Assembly (NCBI GenBank): GCA_963837695.1
Contig: CAWINZ010000005.1
Coordinates: 1,488,001-1,552,000 of the forward strand
Origin: VRUE01 sp963837695
GTDB taxonomy: Bacteria; Actinomycetota; Thermoleophilia; Solirubrobacterales; 70-9
DNA length: 64,000 bases
Direction of reading: 5' to 3'
Positions 38,859 through 47,895 of the stretch are shown piece by piece. The notes beneath the pieces are model-generated. The model was not told the DNA's origin. It did no database searches and saw only the letters and a program-made list of their open reading frames with translations. Every line of letters starts with the position of its first letter. Within the stretch, counting starts at the first letter, position 1. Made by a program: the position numbers and the translations under genes.

Positions 38859-39455
38859 TCAGTTTCGGGCGATCGGCTCGGCCAGCCTGGCGGCGCTTTG
38901 GGCCGGGTAGCGCTCGGGGGGTCCCTTGTCACCGATTCGTCCCAGCCAGCGCAGGGCGAGGAGCAGCGCTGCCGGGACGACAAAGGCTCCGCTGATCAGC
39001 AGGAACCAGATCTGCGCGGCGTCGCTGCCGGCGCCGATCGTGTGGACGATCGCGAGCAACCAGAAGATCGCCGTGAGGCGGTGGGCGCGGCGCCAGCGGG
39101 CGGGGCCGATGCGGTCGCGGAAGTAGTAAGAGATGCCCAGCCCGGCGAGGCCGTAGCCGGCGACGATCCCCAGCCCGGTCCAGAGCGGTCGGTAGGCGCT
39201 GACGAAGGGGATCGCGATTCCACCGAGGCCGGGATTGAGCCAGGCGTCGCCGAGCAGGGCGACGCCGTGCAGGGCGACCATCGCCAGGGCGGTGAGCGAG
39301 AGCGCCTCGTGAACCGCCCGGAAGTCGCGCTTGTTCTCCGTCTTGCGCTTCGAGGCCATCATCAGCCCGAGGCCGACGCTGGCGCTGGCGAGAAGCACCG
39401 CCGCGCCCCCCGCCGCGCGGCTGGTGATCCAGAAGAGGTGCGGCGCGACGTTCAC
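38859..39455 (-). CDS. Ferric-reductase-like heme membrane protein
   Basis: 198 residues with about six hydrophobic helices. Heme-pair His candidates are in AVHEALSLTALAMVALHG and RAHRLTAIFWLLAIVH. The ferric-reductase (FRD) membrane core is short here and no FAD/NAD domain is present, so electrons must come from another subunit. It overlaps the ApbE-like gene by four bases, in one operon with the proteins at 39452, 40405 and 40815. Confidence 0.75.
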   Translation of the reverse strand: MNVAPHLFWITSRAAGGAAVLLASASVGLGLMMASKRKTENKRDFRAVHEALSLTALAMVALHGVALLGDAWLNPGLGGIAIPFVSAYRPLWTGLGIVAGYGLAGLGISYYFRDRIGPARWRRAHRLTAIFWLLAIVHTIGAGSDAAQIWFLLISGAFVVPAALLLALRWLGRIGDKGPPERYPAQSAARLAEPIARN

Positions 39456-40408
39456 CGTGCCACCGCCGAGCGGCGCCGCGCTCGCTCCCCGTCAACGACC
39501 TCCACGCTGCCGTCGTCGAGGACGAGAACGCCGCCGAACCGCAGGCATTCCGGGCCGCGGTCGGGGCCCGAGAGGAGCGCCTGCTTCGCGTAGACCTCGG
39601 CCAGGAAGGCCGAGGGAGCTTGGGCCGTCGCCTGAACCACGCCGGTAAAGGCGGGCTCACCCGTGGACGGATCGAGGAGATGATGGGCAGCGCCCCCGTC
39701 GGCGTCCGTCCAGGAGCGCTTTGCGATGCCGCTGGTGGCGACGGCGCCGTCGCGGATCGGCAGCGAGTGCAGCGGCTCGCCTCCCGCCGGGTCCTCGACC
39801 AGAACGGCACGCGGCCGGCCGCCGAGGCCGCCGACCCTGATGTCGCCGCAGCAATCGACCGCGTAGGTCGAGTGGTGGCGCAGGCTGGCGCCGACGATGT
39901 CGGCGAGCAGTCCCTTGGCGATCCCGCCGCTGTCGATCCCGACGCCCGGCGGGCGCGAGACGCTGACGGTCTTGCGGTTGACCGTGATCTGGTTCCAGCC
40001 GTGGCTGGGGCTCGGGGACGCGGCCTGTCGTCGTCGCTCGTGCGCCGGATCTGCGCGCGCGATCTCGGCCGACGGTGCATCGACACCGCTGCGCGATTCG
40101 CGGTACCCGGCCCGTTCGATCTCGGCCAGCAGGGTCGCGTCGACCAGGCCCGCGCTCAGCGCGCCCGCGCGGCGCACGGCGACCGCCAGCTCGAGCAGCA
40201 GCGCACTGACCGGCACGTCGTCGCGCGGGTCGCAGTTGAAGCGGGACAGCTCGCTTTCGGGGAGGAAGCGGGAGAGCCGCGCGTGCGCGTCGAGGAGGTC
40301 GGCTTCGGCTCTCGATATCGCCTCCTCGGCCCCGGCGCCCGCGCCGCCGAGGTGGACGGTCACGGTCCCGCCGAAGCAGGCGAAGGATCGTTTTGCCTCG
40401 CCGCTCAA
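39452..40408 (-). CDS. FAD:protein FMN transferase (ApbE family)
   Basis: 318 residues. It attaches FMN to threonines of electron-transfer proteins. Family motifs are RLSRFLPESELSRFN, VGIDSGGIAKGLLADIVG, VDCCGDIRVGG and WTDADGGAAHHLLDPSTGEP (with the Mg-ligand region). The N-terminus (MSGEAKRSFACFGGTVTVHLGG) has no lipobox, so it is cytoplasmic or Tat-dependent. Its place in a membrane redox operon indicates that one of the neighbours carries covalent FMN. Confidence 0.87.
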   Translation of the reverse strand: MSGEAKRSFACFGGTVTVHLGGAGAGAEEAISRAEADLLDAHARLSRFLPESELSRFNCDPRDDVPVSALLLELAVAVRRAGALSAGLVDATLLAEIERAGYRESRSGVDAPSAEIARADPAHERRRQAASPSPSHGWNQITVNRKTVSVSRPPGVGIDSGGIAKGLLADIVGASLRHHSTYAVDCCGDIRVGGLGGRPRAVLVEDPAGGEPLHSLPIRDGAVATSGIAKRSWTDADGGAAHHLLDPSTGEPAFTGVVQATAQAPSAFLAEVYAKQALLSGPDRGPECLRFGGVLVLDDGSVEVVDGERARRRSAVAR

Positions 40409-40824
40409 GATTGACTGGTGATGACGGGTTCCGGTTCGGGTTCGGGTTCGATCACTTCGGGTTCTTCGAACTCTTCTTCGATCGGCGGTTCTTCGACCTC
40501 GACTTCGGGTTCGACGAATTCGGGTTCGACCGGTTCGGGTTCGACCACTGCTTCGGGTTGCCCGGATTCGAGCGGGGGAGAGCTGCTTGCGGTGGAGTTG
40601 CCCGACCGGGACGCCGTGCGTGAGCCGTGCGGGGCCGGGCCGAGGACCGGGTCGTTGCCGGTCGCCATCTGCACGAAGACGATTCCCCAGAGCAGCGCGA
40701 AGCAGATCAGTGAGATCGCCACGACGCGGCTGCGCAGCGCGCCGGCCCGTAGCTGCTGGGCCCGACGGCGGCGCCTCGCGTTGCGCGTGCGCTCGATCTT
40801 CTCGAAGGAGTCCACTATGGCCAC
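40405..40824 (-). CDS. Membrane-anchored protein with acidic Pro/Glu tail
   Basis: 139 residues. A basic N-terminus (RTRNARRRRRAQQLR) precedes one membrane helix (about 35-52), then a long extracellular tail dominated by E, P and V (EPEFVEPEVEVEEPPIEEEF). The DNA of the tail is a run of GGTTCG-type repeats. It overlaps the ApbE gene by four bases and the next membrane gene by ten. Such tails often space a partner away from the membrane. Confidence 0.7.
   Translation of the reverse strand: MAIVDSFEKIERTRNARRRRRAQQLRAGALRSRVVAISLICFALLWGIVFVQMATGNDPVLGPAPHGSRTASRSGNSTASSSPPLESGQPEAVVEPEPVEPEFVEPEVEVEEPPIEEEFEEPEVIEPEPEPEPVITSQS
40428..40560. repeat. GGTTCG/TTCGGG-rich coding repeat
   Basis: About 130 bases of imperfect 6- to 12-base tandem repeats encoding the E/P/V tail of the gene at 40405-40824. 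Frame is preserved throughout, so repeat number changes would alter tail length without truncating the protein. Confidence 0.7.
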
Positions 40825-41408
40825 GACCCAGCGGCCGAGACCGAGAGCAGAGCCACGGCGGCGCCGGCGAGGATGGAGGCGCCGAGGACCGAGATCCGGC
40901 TCCCGGCCCCTGCCAGTTGCGCCTCCCGGGGGCCGCTGCGGCGCCAGTCGGGCACTGCCAGGCGTGGCACCTCCAGCAGGTGCCCGAGCACGTGCACGGT
41001 CATCAGCGCGACCCAGGCGATGAAGCTGACCTTGTGCGCCAGGATGAGCGTGTTGCTCGGCGGCCCGGCGAGGAGCAGGGCGACGCCCGTCCCGAACAGC
41101 AGCACGGTGGTGAGGACGACGCCGGGGGCGAGCAGGCGGAGAAGCAGGAGCGGCGGGCCCTTGCGGACGTACGTGGGGGTTCCGGCGTAGTAGCGGGCGA
41201 AGCGGTAGCCGGTGCTGCCCAGCTTCAGCATCACCGGGGGAATCAGCAGCATGCCGATCAGGATGTGCGGCTGCAGCAGCGAGCCGATGAAGGGGATCGT
41301 CGCCCCCTCGGCGGCGAGCAGCACCAGCAGCACGACGGCCATGCCGCCGGTCAGGCGCGAGTTACCGGCGACGCCGTCGCGGATTCGAGTCGCTTCAGGG
41401 CGATACAC
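40815..41408 (-). CDS. Polytopic membrane protein, cytochrome b-like
   Basis: 197 residues with five or six hydrophobic helices: LTGGMAVVLLVLLAAEGATIP, PHILIGMLLIPPVMLKLG, LLLLRLLAPGVVLTTVLLFG, ILAHKVSFIAWVALMTVHVLGH and a C-terminal helix. His in the second and fourth helices could bind heme. It overlaps the tailed protein gene and completes the redox operon. Confidence 0.7.
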   Translation of the reverse strand: MYRPEATRIRDGVAGNSRLTGGMAVVLLVLLAAEGATIPFIGSLLQPHILIGMLLIPPVMLKLGSTGYRFARYYAGTPTYVRKGPPLLLLRLLAPGVVLTTVLLFGTGVALLLAGPPSNTLILAHKVSFIAWVALMTVHVLGHLLEVPRLAVPDWRRSGPREAQLAGAGSRISVLGASILAGAAVALLSVSAAGSWP

Positions 41409-41443
41409 AGGACGGCATGCTCGGCGCGGGGGCTTGTCTGTGC

Positions 41444-42592
41444 CTAAGCGTCGGGTGAGAGATTTCTCACCCGCGGCCTGAAGCCAGGCAGCGCGAAGGC
41501 GGCGCTGGCGCCGCCGAGCGGCGAGTCCTCGATCCAGATGTGGCCGCCGTGAAGCTCGACGATCGAGCGGGCGATGCCGAGGCCGAGCCCGCTGCCGCCG
41601 GAGGACCGGTCGCGCGCCGGCTGGTTGCGGTGGAAACGCTCGAATACCTGCTCCCGCCTTTCCTCCGGTACGCCTGGCCCGTCGTCATCGACCGCGACCA
41701 CAAGTCGATCTTGCTCCGCTCTCGCCGAGAGGACTACGCGACCGTCTGGTCCGGCGTGGCGGTGCGCGTTGGAGAGCAGGTTGCGGACGACCTGTGCGAT
41801 CAGGTCGGGGTCGACGCGGACGGTCCCCTCCGCCAGCTCGCCGATCTCGGTGCCCTCGAAGCTGGCTTCGGCCAGGCCGCGCAGGAGGGAGGCGACCTCG
41901 ACCTCGCGCAGAAGTGGTTCTGAGCCCTCGTCGAGGTGGGCCAGCGCGAGCAGGTCGTCGACCAGCCGTTCGACCCGGTGTATCTCGGTCATCGACAGCG
42001 CCTCGGCTCGGCGTACGTCCTCGGCGCTCGGTGTCTCCTTGCGCGCCAGCACCTCGAGCTGGCCGCGGATCGCGGTCAGCGGCGTGCGCAGCTCGTGTGA
42101 GGCGTCGGAGACGAACCGGCGTTGGCGCGAGAAGGCGAGGTCGAGTCGGTCGAGCATGTGGTTGAAGGCCTCAACCACGGTGCGGAGCTCGGGCGTCGAG
42201 GCCTCCGGGCGGAGGCGCGGCGTGAGGTCGCCGGCGTCCACGGTGGCGGCCGTCGATGCGATCCGGCGCAGCGGGGCAGCCGTGCGGGCGGCGACCAGGT
42301 AGCCGGCGAGCAGGGCTGCCAACAAGGCCGCCCCGCCGGCGATCAGGAACGTTCTCTCGACCTCGTCCTGGGCGTCGGCGATCGGCGAGATCGTCGAGCC
42401 CTCGCCCGGCTCGCGGGGTGCGGGGCCGAGATTGCCGGCCTCGCGCGACTCCTCGTGGCCGATCAGCCTCGACTCATCCGCCATGTCGGCACGCACGGCG
42501 ATGAAGACGAAGGCGAAGGCGACGATCACGATCCCGCCGATCGAGATCGCCAACCTGCCCCGCAAGCCGAGCCTCGACCAGCCCCCCCTCAT
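41444..42592 (-). CDS. Sensor histidine kinase
   Basis: 382 residues. Two membrane helices (about 12-35 and 83-105) flank a short external domain; HAMP (VAARTAAPLRRIASTAATVDAGDLTPRL), HisKA with FVSDASHELRTPLTAIRGQ and HATPase motifs (LLSNAHRHAG, DDDGPGVPEERR, GGSGLGLGIARSIVE) follow. It overlaps the response regulator gene by four bases. Confidence 0.92.
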   Translation of the reverse strand: MRGGWSRLGLRGRLAISIGGIVIVAFAFVFIAVRADMADESRLIGHEESREAGNLGPAPREPGEGSTISPIADAQDEVERTFLIAGGAALLAALLAGYLVAARTAAPLRRIASTAATVDAGDLTPRLRPEASTPELRTVVEAFNHMLDRLDLAFSRQRRFVSDASHELRTPLTAIRGQLEVLARKETPSAEDVRRAEALSMTEIHRVERLVDDLLALAHLDEGSEPLLREVEVASLLRGLAEASFEGTEIGELAEGTVRVDPDLIAQVVRNLLSNAHRHAGPDGRVVLSARAEQDRLVVAVDDDGPGVPEERREQVFERFHRNQPARDRSSGGSGLGLGIARSIVELHGGHIWIEDSPLGGASAAFALPGFRPRVRNLSPDA

Positions 42593-43263
42593 CGGTTGCC
42601 CTTCAAGCGGTAGCCCACCGAGCGCACGGTCTCGATCGGCGCCGGCGAACCCGGCCCGCCCAGCTTGCGCCGCAGGTAGCCGATGTAGACCTGGACGATG
42701 TTGGTGCCCGGATCGTGGTCGTATCCCCAGACCGCCGTGAGGATCTCGCGCTGCGTGCAGACCTGGCCCGCCCGCCGCATCAGGAAGGCGAGCAGCTCCG
42801 CCTCACGCTCGGGCAGCCGCACCGAGGCGCCGTTGCGCGTGGCCTGTCGTGAGAGCAGGTCGAGCTGGATGCCGCCCGCCTCCAGCATCGTCGTCGCCTC
42901 GGCGCTTGCCTGGCGCAGGTGAGCCCGGATCCGGGCCAGCAGCTCCTCGAACGCGAAGGGCTTGGTGACGTAGTCGGTCGCTCCCGCGTCGAGCCCCTCG
43001 ACCCGGTTGGCAATCTCGCTCTTTGCCGTCAGGACGATCACCGGCAGGGTCGGCCTCTCGCGGCGGATCGCAGCCAGCACCTCGAGCCCGTCGCGGCCGG
43101 GCAGCATCCGGTCGAGGATCACCAGGTCGAAGCCGCCGCCAAGGGCCAGGCGCTCGCCCTCGATGCCATCGGCGGCAGTGCGAACGGCGAGGCCCTCCGC
43201 CTCGAGACCGCGCTCGAGGAAGTCGGCAATTGCCGCCTCGTCCTCGACGACCAGGATCTCCAC
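42589..43263 (-). CDS. OmpR-family response regulator
   Basis: 224 residues. Receiver with Asp51, ATDYVTKPFAFEELL carrying the conserved Lys, and a winged-helix output ending VYIGYLRRKLGGPGSPAPIETVRSVGYRL. Forms a two-component system with the overlapping kinase gene. Confidence 0.92.
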   Translation of the reverse strand: MEILVVEDEAAIADFLERGLEAEGLAVRTAADGIEGERLALGGGFDLVILDRMLPGRDGLEVLAAIRRERPTLPVIVLTAKSEIANRVEGLDAGATDYVTKPFAFEELLARIRAHLRQASAEATTMLEAGGIQLDLLSRQATRNGASVRLPEREAELLAFLMRRAGQVCTQREILTAVWGYDHDPGTNIVQVYIGYLRRKLGGPGSPAPIETVRSVGYRLKGNR

Positions 43264-43303
43264 GCCTCGATGCTAGTCCCCCCGCGCCGATAGCTTCTGG
43301 CCG

Positions 43304-44044
43304 ATGCCCGATGTGGTCGTCCTGCTGCTTGCCGCGTCCGCGACGGCGCTCGCCACCGGGATCGGTGCTGTGCCGGTCTTCTTCCTCGGCGAGCGGGCCG
43401 AGCTGCTGACCCCGATCCTGCTCGGCTTCGCGGTCGGGGTGATGGGGGTCGCCGCAATCGCCGGACTGCTGATTCCCGCCACCGAAGAAGGCTCGGCGGT
43501 CGAGGTGGTCGCGGGGCTTGCCGTCGGGGTCGGCTTCCTGCTGGTGGCGGGGCGCTACATGCACCCGGACGCCGGCTTCATGGGTCGCACCGGGCCAGGC
43601 GCGCGCACCTCGGCTCTGGTCTTCCTCGTCCTCTTCGTCCACAGCCTGCCCGAGGGCCTCGCGATCGGCACCGCCTACGCCTCCGACCGCGCCGGGCTCA
43701 GCCTCTTCGTGATCCTCGCGATCGGACTCCAGAACGTTCCCGAGGGGACCAGCGTCGCGATCCCGATGGCGGCGGCGGGCTTTGGCCGCAGCCGCCAGTT
43801 CTGGGCCGCCGTGGCGACCAGCCTGCCGCAGCCGGTCGGGGCGTTGCTGGCCTACCTGGCGGTGGAAGAGGTCAGCGGCCTCCTGCCGTTCTCCTTCGCC
43901 TTCGCGGCCGGGGCGATGCTGGCGCTGATCGCGATCGAGATGCTGCCGAGTGCCTACGCGCGCCGCGCGCGCCTCGGCCCGAGCGCGGGCATCGCCGTCG
44001 GCGCCGCGCTGATGCTGGCGCTGAGCCTCGTGCTCGGCGTCTGA
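43304..44044 (+). CDS. ZIP-family metal transporter
   Basis: 246 residues with eight hydrophobic helices. The metal site motifs HSLPEGLAIGTA and QNVPEGTSVAIPM are in adjacent helices, as in GufA/ZIP transporters. There is no long histidine-rich loop. Likely imports zinc or manganese. Confidence 0.88.
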   Translation: MPDVVVLLLAASATALATGIGAVPVFFLGERAELLTPILLGFAVGVMGVAAIAGLLIPATEEGSAVEVVAGLAVGVGFLLVAGRYMHPDAGFMGRTGPGARTSALVFLVLFVHSLPEGLAIGTAYASDRAGLSLFVILAIGLQNVPEGTSVAIPMAAAGFGRSRQFWAAVATSLPQPVGALLAYLAVEEVSGLLPFSFAFAAGAMLALIAIEMLPSAYARRARLGPSAGIAVGAALMLALSLVLGV

Positions 44045-44049
44045 ACGAC

Positions 44050-44910
44050 TCAGCTCGCCGGCGGCGCGCAGCCGGTGCCGCCGACCAGCATTCCGGAGCC
44101 GAGATGGGCGCCCAGGACCGGCCCGACCTCGGTGCAGAAGAGCGGCTCGGCGCCGAAGATCGCCGTGCCCTCCGCGACCAGCGTCGCCGCGTCCTGGGGC
44201 GACTGGGCGTGCTGCACGAACCACTCGCCGGCGCCGCGGTCGTGGAGCTCGTGCAGGTAGTCGATCATCTTCTGCCGGGCGCGCTGCCGGGTGCGGACGC
44301 GGCCGACCGGTGCGATCTCGGTGCCGAAGGTGAGGATCGGCTTGATTTTCAGCGCCGTCCCGACCAGGGCCTGCGCCGCGCCGATGCGTCCGCCGCGCCG
44401 CAGGTACTCGAGCGTGTCGAGGCAGAACCACATATCGAGGCCCTCGCGGGTCCGGTGGATCGTCTCGACCACATCCTTAGCGGGCGAGCCCTGCTCTGCG
44501 GCGCGGGCCGCGGCGAGGACCAGGCAGCCGAGCCCGCCGGCGCCGGTCTGGCCGTCGACGACCGCGACCTGGCCCGGGAGTCCCCTGTCCGCGATGACCC
44601 GCGCCGCCTCCTGCGCGCTCTCGCAGGTGCCCGAGAGGCCGCTGGCGATGTGCACGGAGACGACGTCGCGGCCGGCTTCGGCAAGCGGCTCAAAGCAGGC
44701 GAGGAAGTCGCCGACCGAGGGCTGGGAGGTCGAGGGAAGATCGGGCGAGTCGCGCAGCCGCGCGTAGAAGGCGTCGAGCTCGTACTCGGGCTCGGCCAGC
44801 CGCTCGTCGCCCCAACCGACGTAGAGGCTGACTTGTCGCACGCCCCAGCGCTCGATCAGGCTGGGGGGCAGGTAGGTGGTGCTGTCGGTGACGACAGCGA
44901 CGCCGGGCAT
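44050..44910 (-). CDS. DegV family lipid-binding protein
   Basis: 286 residues of the DegV fold. VVTDSTTYLPPSLIE (Ser/Thr binding the lipid carboxylate) and SGTCESAQEAARVI match the two family loops. DegV/FakB proteins bind a fatty acid for phosphorylation by a FakA kinase. No kinase gene is in the window. Confidence 0.85.
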   Translation of the reverse strand: MPGVAVVTDSTTYLPPSLIERWGVRQVSLYVGWGDERLAEPEYELDAFYARLRDSPDLPSTSQPSVGDFLACFEPLAEAGRDVVSVHIASGLSGTCESAQEAARVIADRGLPGQVAVVDGQTGAGGLGCLVLAAARAAEQGSPAKDVVETIHRTREGLDMWFCLDTLEYLRRGGRIGAAQALVGTALKIKPILTFGTEIAPVGRVRTRQRARQKMIDYLHELHDRGAGEWFVQHAQSPQDAATLVAEGTAIFGAEPLFCTEVGPVLGAHLGSGMLVGGTGCAPPAS

Positions 44911-44946
44911 GCCCGGCAGCGTCCCACAGATGGCAAGCTTGTGGCG

Positions 44947-46833
44947 GTGAGCGGCTCCCGGGTCAGATCGGCATTCAGCGGACGCACCGCCTGGGCCCGC
45001 AGCCTGCAGGCGCCGCTGCGCGAATTCCTCACCACCGAGACGGGCAGCGCCGTGGTGCTGCTGGGCGCGGCGGTGGCGGCGCTGGCCTGGGCCAACCTCG
45101 ACCTCTCCTCTTACGAGAGCGTCTGGGGGACGAAGCTGTCGATCCAGGTCGGTGGCTCGGGGATCTCACAGAGCCTGCGCGATTGGATCAACAGCGGCCT
45201 GATGACGTTCTTCTTCTTCGTCGTCGGGCTCGAGGTGCGCCGCGAGTTCGACGTCGGCGAGCTGCGCGAGCGCCGCCGCCTGACCCTGCCGGTGCTTGCC
45301 GGCCTCGGCGGGATGGCCGTGCCGGTGGCGATCTACCTGGCCTTCAACGGCGGCGGGCACGCCGCTTCGGGGTGGGGGGTGGCGATGTCGACCGATACCG
45401 CCTTCGCGCTCGGCATGCTGGCCCTGGTCGGGCCGAGCTTCCCCGACCGCCTGCGCGGCTTCATGCTGACGATCATCGTCGTCGACGACGTCGTGGCGCT
45501 GCTCGTCATCGCCGTCGCCTATAGCCATGACGTGGCCCTTGGGCCGCTGTTGATCGCGGTCGGGGTCTTCGGCCTGGCCACGATTGCGATCGCCCTGCGG
45601 ATCCGCCAAAACCTTTTCTACCTGCTGCTCGCCACGACTTCCTGGGTGGCGCTGTTCGAGTCGGGCGTCGATCCCGTCGTCCTCGGCCTGGCGATTGGCC
45701 TCATCGTCGGCGCCTACCCGGCGGGCCGCGGCGAGCTGGAGCGGGCCACGACCCTGTTCCGCAGCTTCCGCGAGCAGCCGACGCCGGAGCTGGCCCGTTC
45801 CGCCCGGATCGGGCTGCGCGCGGCCGTCTCGTCCAATTCCCGCCTGCTGCAGCTCTACCACCCGTGGACCAGCTACGTGATCGTGCCGCTCTTCGCCCTC
45901 GCCAACGTCGGCATCGCGATCGACGGCGACTTCCTCTCGCGGGCCTACTCCTCACCGATCACGCTGGGGATCATCTTCGCCTACGTGCTCGGCAAGCCGG
46001 TCGGTGTGACCGGGGTCTCGGCGCTGGTGACGTGGCTGAGCAGGGGGCGGCTGCGCCCGCCGGTCGGCTGGGCCGCGACCGCCGGGGGCGGCGCGATCGC
46101 CGGGATCGGCTTCACGGTCTCGTTGCTGATCGCGGCCCTGGCCTTCCACGGGGTCGAGCTGCGCGAGGCAAAGCTCGGCGTGCTGAGCGCCGCACTCGTC
46201 GCCTCTGTCCTGACTTGGCTCGTCTTCCGCGCCACCGCGATGCTGCCGTGGCAGGCCCGCATCCGCGCCCTGCTCGGCAGCTCAGAGGCGCTCGTCGACC
46301 TCGGGGTGCCGGTGGATCCCGAGCGCGACCATCTACGCGGGCCTGCCGAGGCGCCGGTGACGGTGGTCGAGTACGGCGACTTCGAGTGCCCGTACTGCGG
46401 CAGGGCGGAGCCGGTCGTGCGCGAGCTGCTGGCCGACTTCGGCGACGTCCGCTACGTCTGGCGGCACCTGCCGCTCTCCGACGTCCATCCCAACGCCGAG
46501 CTCGCCGCGGAGGCAGCCGAGGCCGCCGCTGCCCAGGGAGCGTTCTGGGAGATGCACGACCTGCTGCTCGATCACCAGGGCGAGCTGCGGCCCCGCCACC
46601 TCCACGCCTACGCCCAGCAGCTCGAACTCGACCCCGATCGTTTCCGCGACGAGCTGCAGGGCCACGCTCACGCGCCACGGATCGAGGAAGACGTCGACTC
46701 GGCCGACATCAGCGGCGTCACCGGCACCCCGACCTTCTTCGTCAACGAGCGCCGCCACGACGGCGCCTACGACATCGAAACCCTCGCCGCCGCAGTGAAG
46801 GCCGCCGGCGCCCGTTCAGCAATCGCGCCTTAG
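44947..46833 (+). CDS. Na+/H+ antiporter NhaA fused to a thioredoxin domain
   Basis: 628 residues from GTG 44947 (GTG 44941 is possible). Residues about 40-430 are an NhaA antiporter: FFFVVGLEVRREFDVGELR, TIIVVDDVVALLVIA with the paired Asp residues, and about twelve helices. Residues about 465-620 are a DsbA/thioredoxin-4 domain with Cys481-Cys484 in DFECPYCGRAEP and the cis-Pro region GVTGTPTFFVNERRHDG. The fusion is known in actinobacteria; it would place a thiol switch on the antiporter. Confidence 0.9.
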   Translation: MSGSRVRSAFSGRTAWARSLQAPLREFLTTETGSAVVLLGAAVAALAWANLDLSSYESVWGTKLSIQVGGSGISQSLRDWINSGLMTFFFFVVGLEVRREFDVGELRERRRLTLPVLAGLGGMAVPVAIYLAFNGGGHAASGWGVAMSTDTAFALGMLALVGPSFPDRLRGFMLTIIVVDDVVALLVIAVAYSHDVALGPLLIAVGVFGLATIAIALRIRQNLFYLLLATTSWVALFESGVDPVVLGLAIGLIVGAYPAGRGELERATTLFRSFREQPTPELARSARIGLRAAVSSNSRLLQLYHPWTSYVIVPLFALANVGIAIDGDFLSRAYSSPITLGIIFAYVLGKPVGVTGVSALVTWLSRGRLRPPVGWAATAGGGAIAGIGFTVSLLIAALAFHGVELREAKLGVLSAALVASVLTWLVFRATAMLPWQARIRALLGSSEALVDLGVPVDPERDHLRGPAEAPVTVVEYGDFECPYCGRAEPVVRELLADFGDVRYVWRHLPLSDVHPNAELAAEAAEAAAAQGAFWEMHDLLLDHQGELRPRHLHAYAQQLELDPDRFRDELQGHAHAPRIEEDVDSADISGVTGTPTFFVNERRHDGAYDIETLAAAVKAAGARSAIAP

Positions 46834-46862
46834 CGGTCTATGCAGAGCCCTTAAATGTGAAA

Positions 46863-46884
46863 CCCCCCGCCGTAGGCGAGGGGC
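46863..46884 (-). terminator. Possible terminator for the minus-strand genes at 46920
   Basis: CCCCCCGCC - GTA - GGCGAGGGG forms a GC hairpin with one bulge. Read on the minus strand it is followed by TTTCACATTT, a weak T-rich tail. It could end transcripts from the genes at 46920-47757. Confidence 0.4.
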
Positions 46885-46919
46885 AGAACTGCAAAAAGCT
46901 TGGAAGAGGACGTTCCCTG

Positions 46920-47039
46920 CTAGTCCTCCGTTTTTTCGTCGAGCCTCAAGATGCCTTCCTTTCGAGCTTCTCGTAGAACTCTAGTGCGTAGGTTATCGAC
47001 AGATGGATCGAAATCAATAGTCAAAATTTGTAGAGCCAC
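46920..47039 (-). CDS. 39-residue coupled C-terminal frame
   Basis: A GTG start overlaps the last base of the preceding stop (TAGTG) and encodes VALQILTIDFDPSVDNLRTRV, then LREARKEGILRLDEKTED. The sequence is charged and protein-like, in the same direction and immediately after the frameshifted gene. It may be the genuine tail of that product or a small coupled protein. Confidence 0.42.
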   Translation of the reverse strand: MALQILTIDFDPSVDNLRTRVLREARKEGILRLDEKTED

Positions 47040-47757
47040 TACCAAGTCCAGTCGATCCTCACCACTTCCCCAATAGCCAATCCAGCAATCTTCTCTTCGA
47101 CGAAATGTCTGCCGCTTTTCCGTCGGGGCGCCAAAATGCGCGCCGGCAGGGTTCCATGTCTGATCTCGACGTGAGAGGGAGGGGCATCCGCCGGCCAGGT
47201 GATGCGCATTACTCGGGGGTGATCTGACTTCGTCCGGGCGTGTAGTTCGACGCCCTCATGCCTGGTCGGAAACCGCCCTATGGCGTCGCGCTCTATCGAC
47301 CAGTCGAGCATGTCGCCCCTGCTGTGCTCCTCGTCGAAGCAGTAGATCACCTTCTTTCCATTTCGCACCGGAAATTCATAGATCTTTTGGCCTCGATCCA
47401 GGGTTTGTCCTTGGACCTTCGCCAGTGCGCATCGTTGCGCCGGTCGACCCCGTCGCCGCGACTCCAGTGAGCGATCGTTGCGACGTCATTCCGGGTGAAG
47501 CGCAATTGCTCAGTCACTTTGATCGTCGTGTTTTCGCGGTCCTTGAGATCCCAGTGGTTGTTCTGCCATACGACCTCGTAGGGCCGGTCGCTGATTGCGT
47601 CGCCGGCCAACTTGCGAACGGCGTCGAGGTCGTCACGCCCGACTCGATCCCGAAGCAGGACGACGGCGGTGACGCCGAGCAGCCCGAGGATCGCGGAGTC
47701 GACGACCTCGGGTGAAGGGCTTCCCACCACCTCGGCGATGACTACGCCAAGCGCCAC
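47039..47757 (-). pseudogene. Frameshifted protein gene in an AT-richer segment
   Basis: Two overlapping frames join one protein. The first ends WIEAKRSMNFRCEMERR; a one-base change in the AAAA run near 47388 would instead give WIEAKKIYEFPVRNGKK, continuing into the second frame (VIYCFDEEHSRGDMLDW...VEIRHGTLPARIL). This is either a real deletion in a homopolymer or a sequencing or assembly error. N-terminal helices (VVIAEVVGSPSPEVVDSAILG) suggest a membrane anchor. GC content is lower than its neighbours, consistent with transfer. No in-frame start codon exists before GTG 47757. Confidence 0.6.
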
Positions 47758-47895
47758 AGCGATTACGAGCGCAGCATCCGCGTTCCGCCAGATGAAGCGC
47801 AGGCTAACTTTTGCCTTCTCCTACAGCATGGATAGAAACTTACACGTTCCTTAAGACAACAAGATGCGCTCCACGCGGTGGGCTGCGATCGCGTC

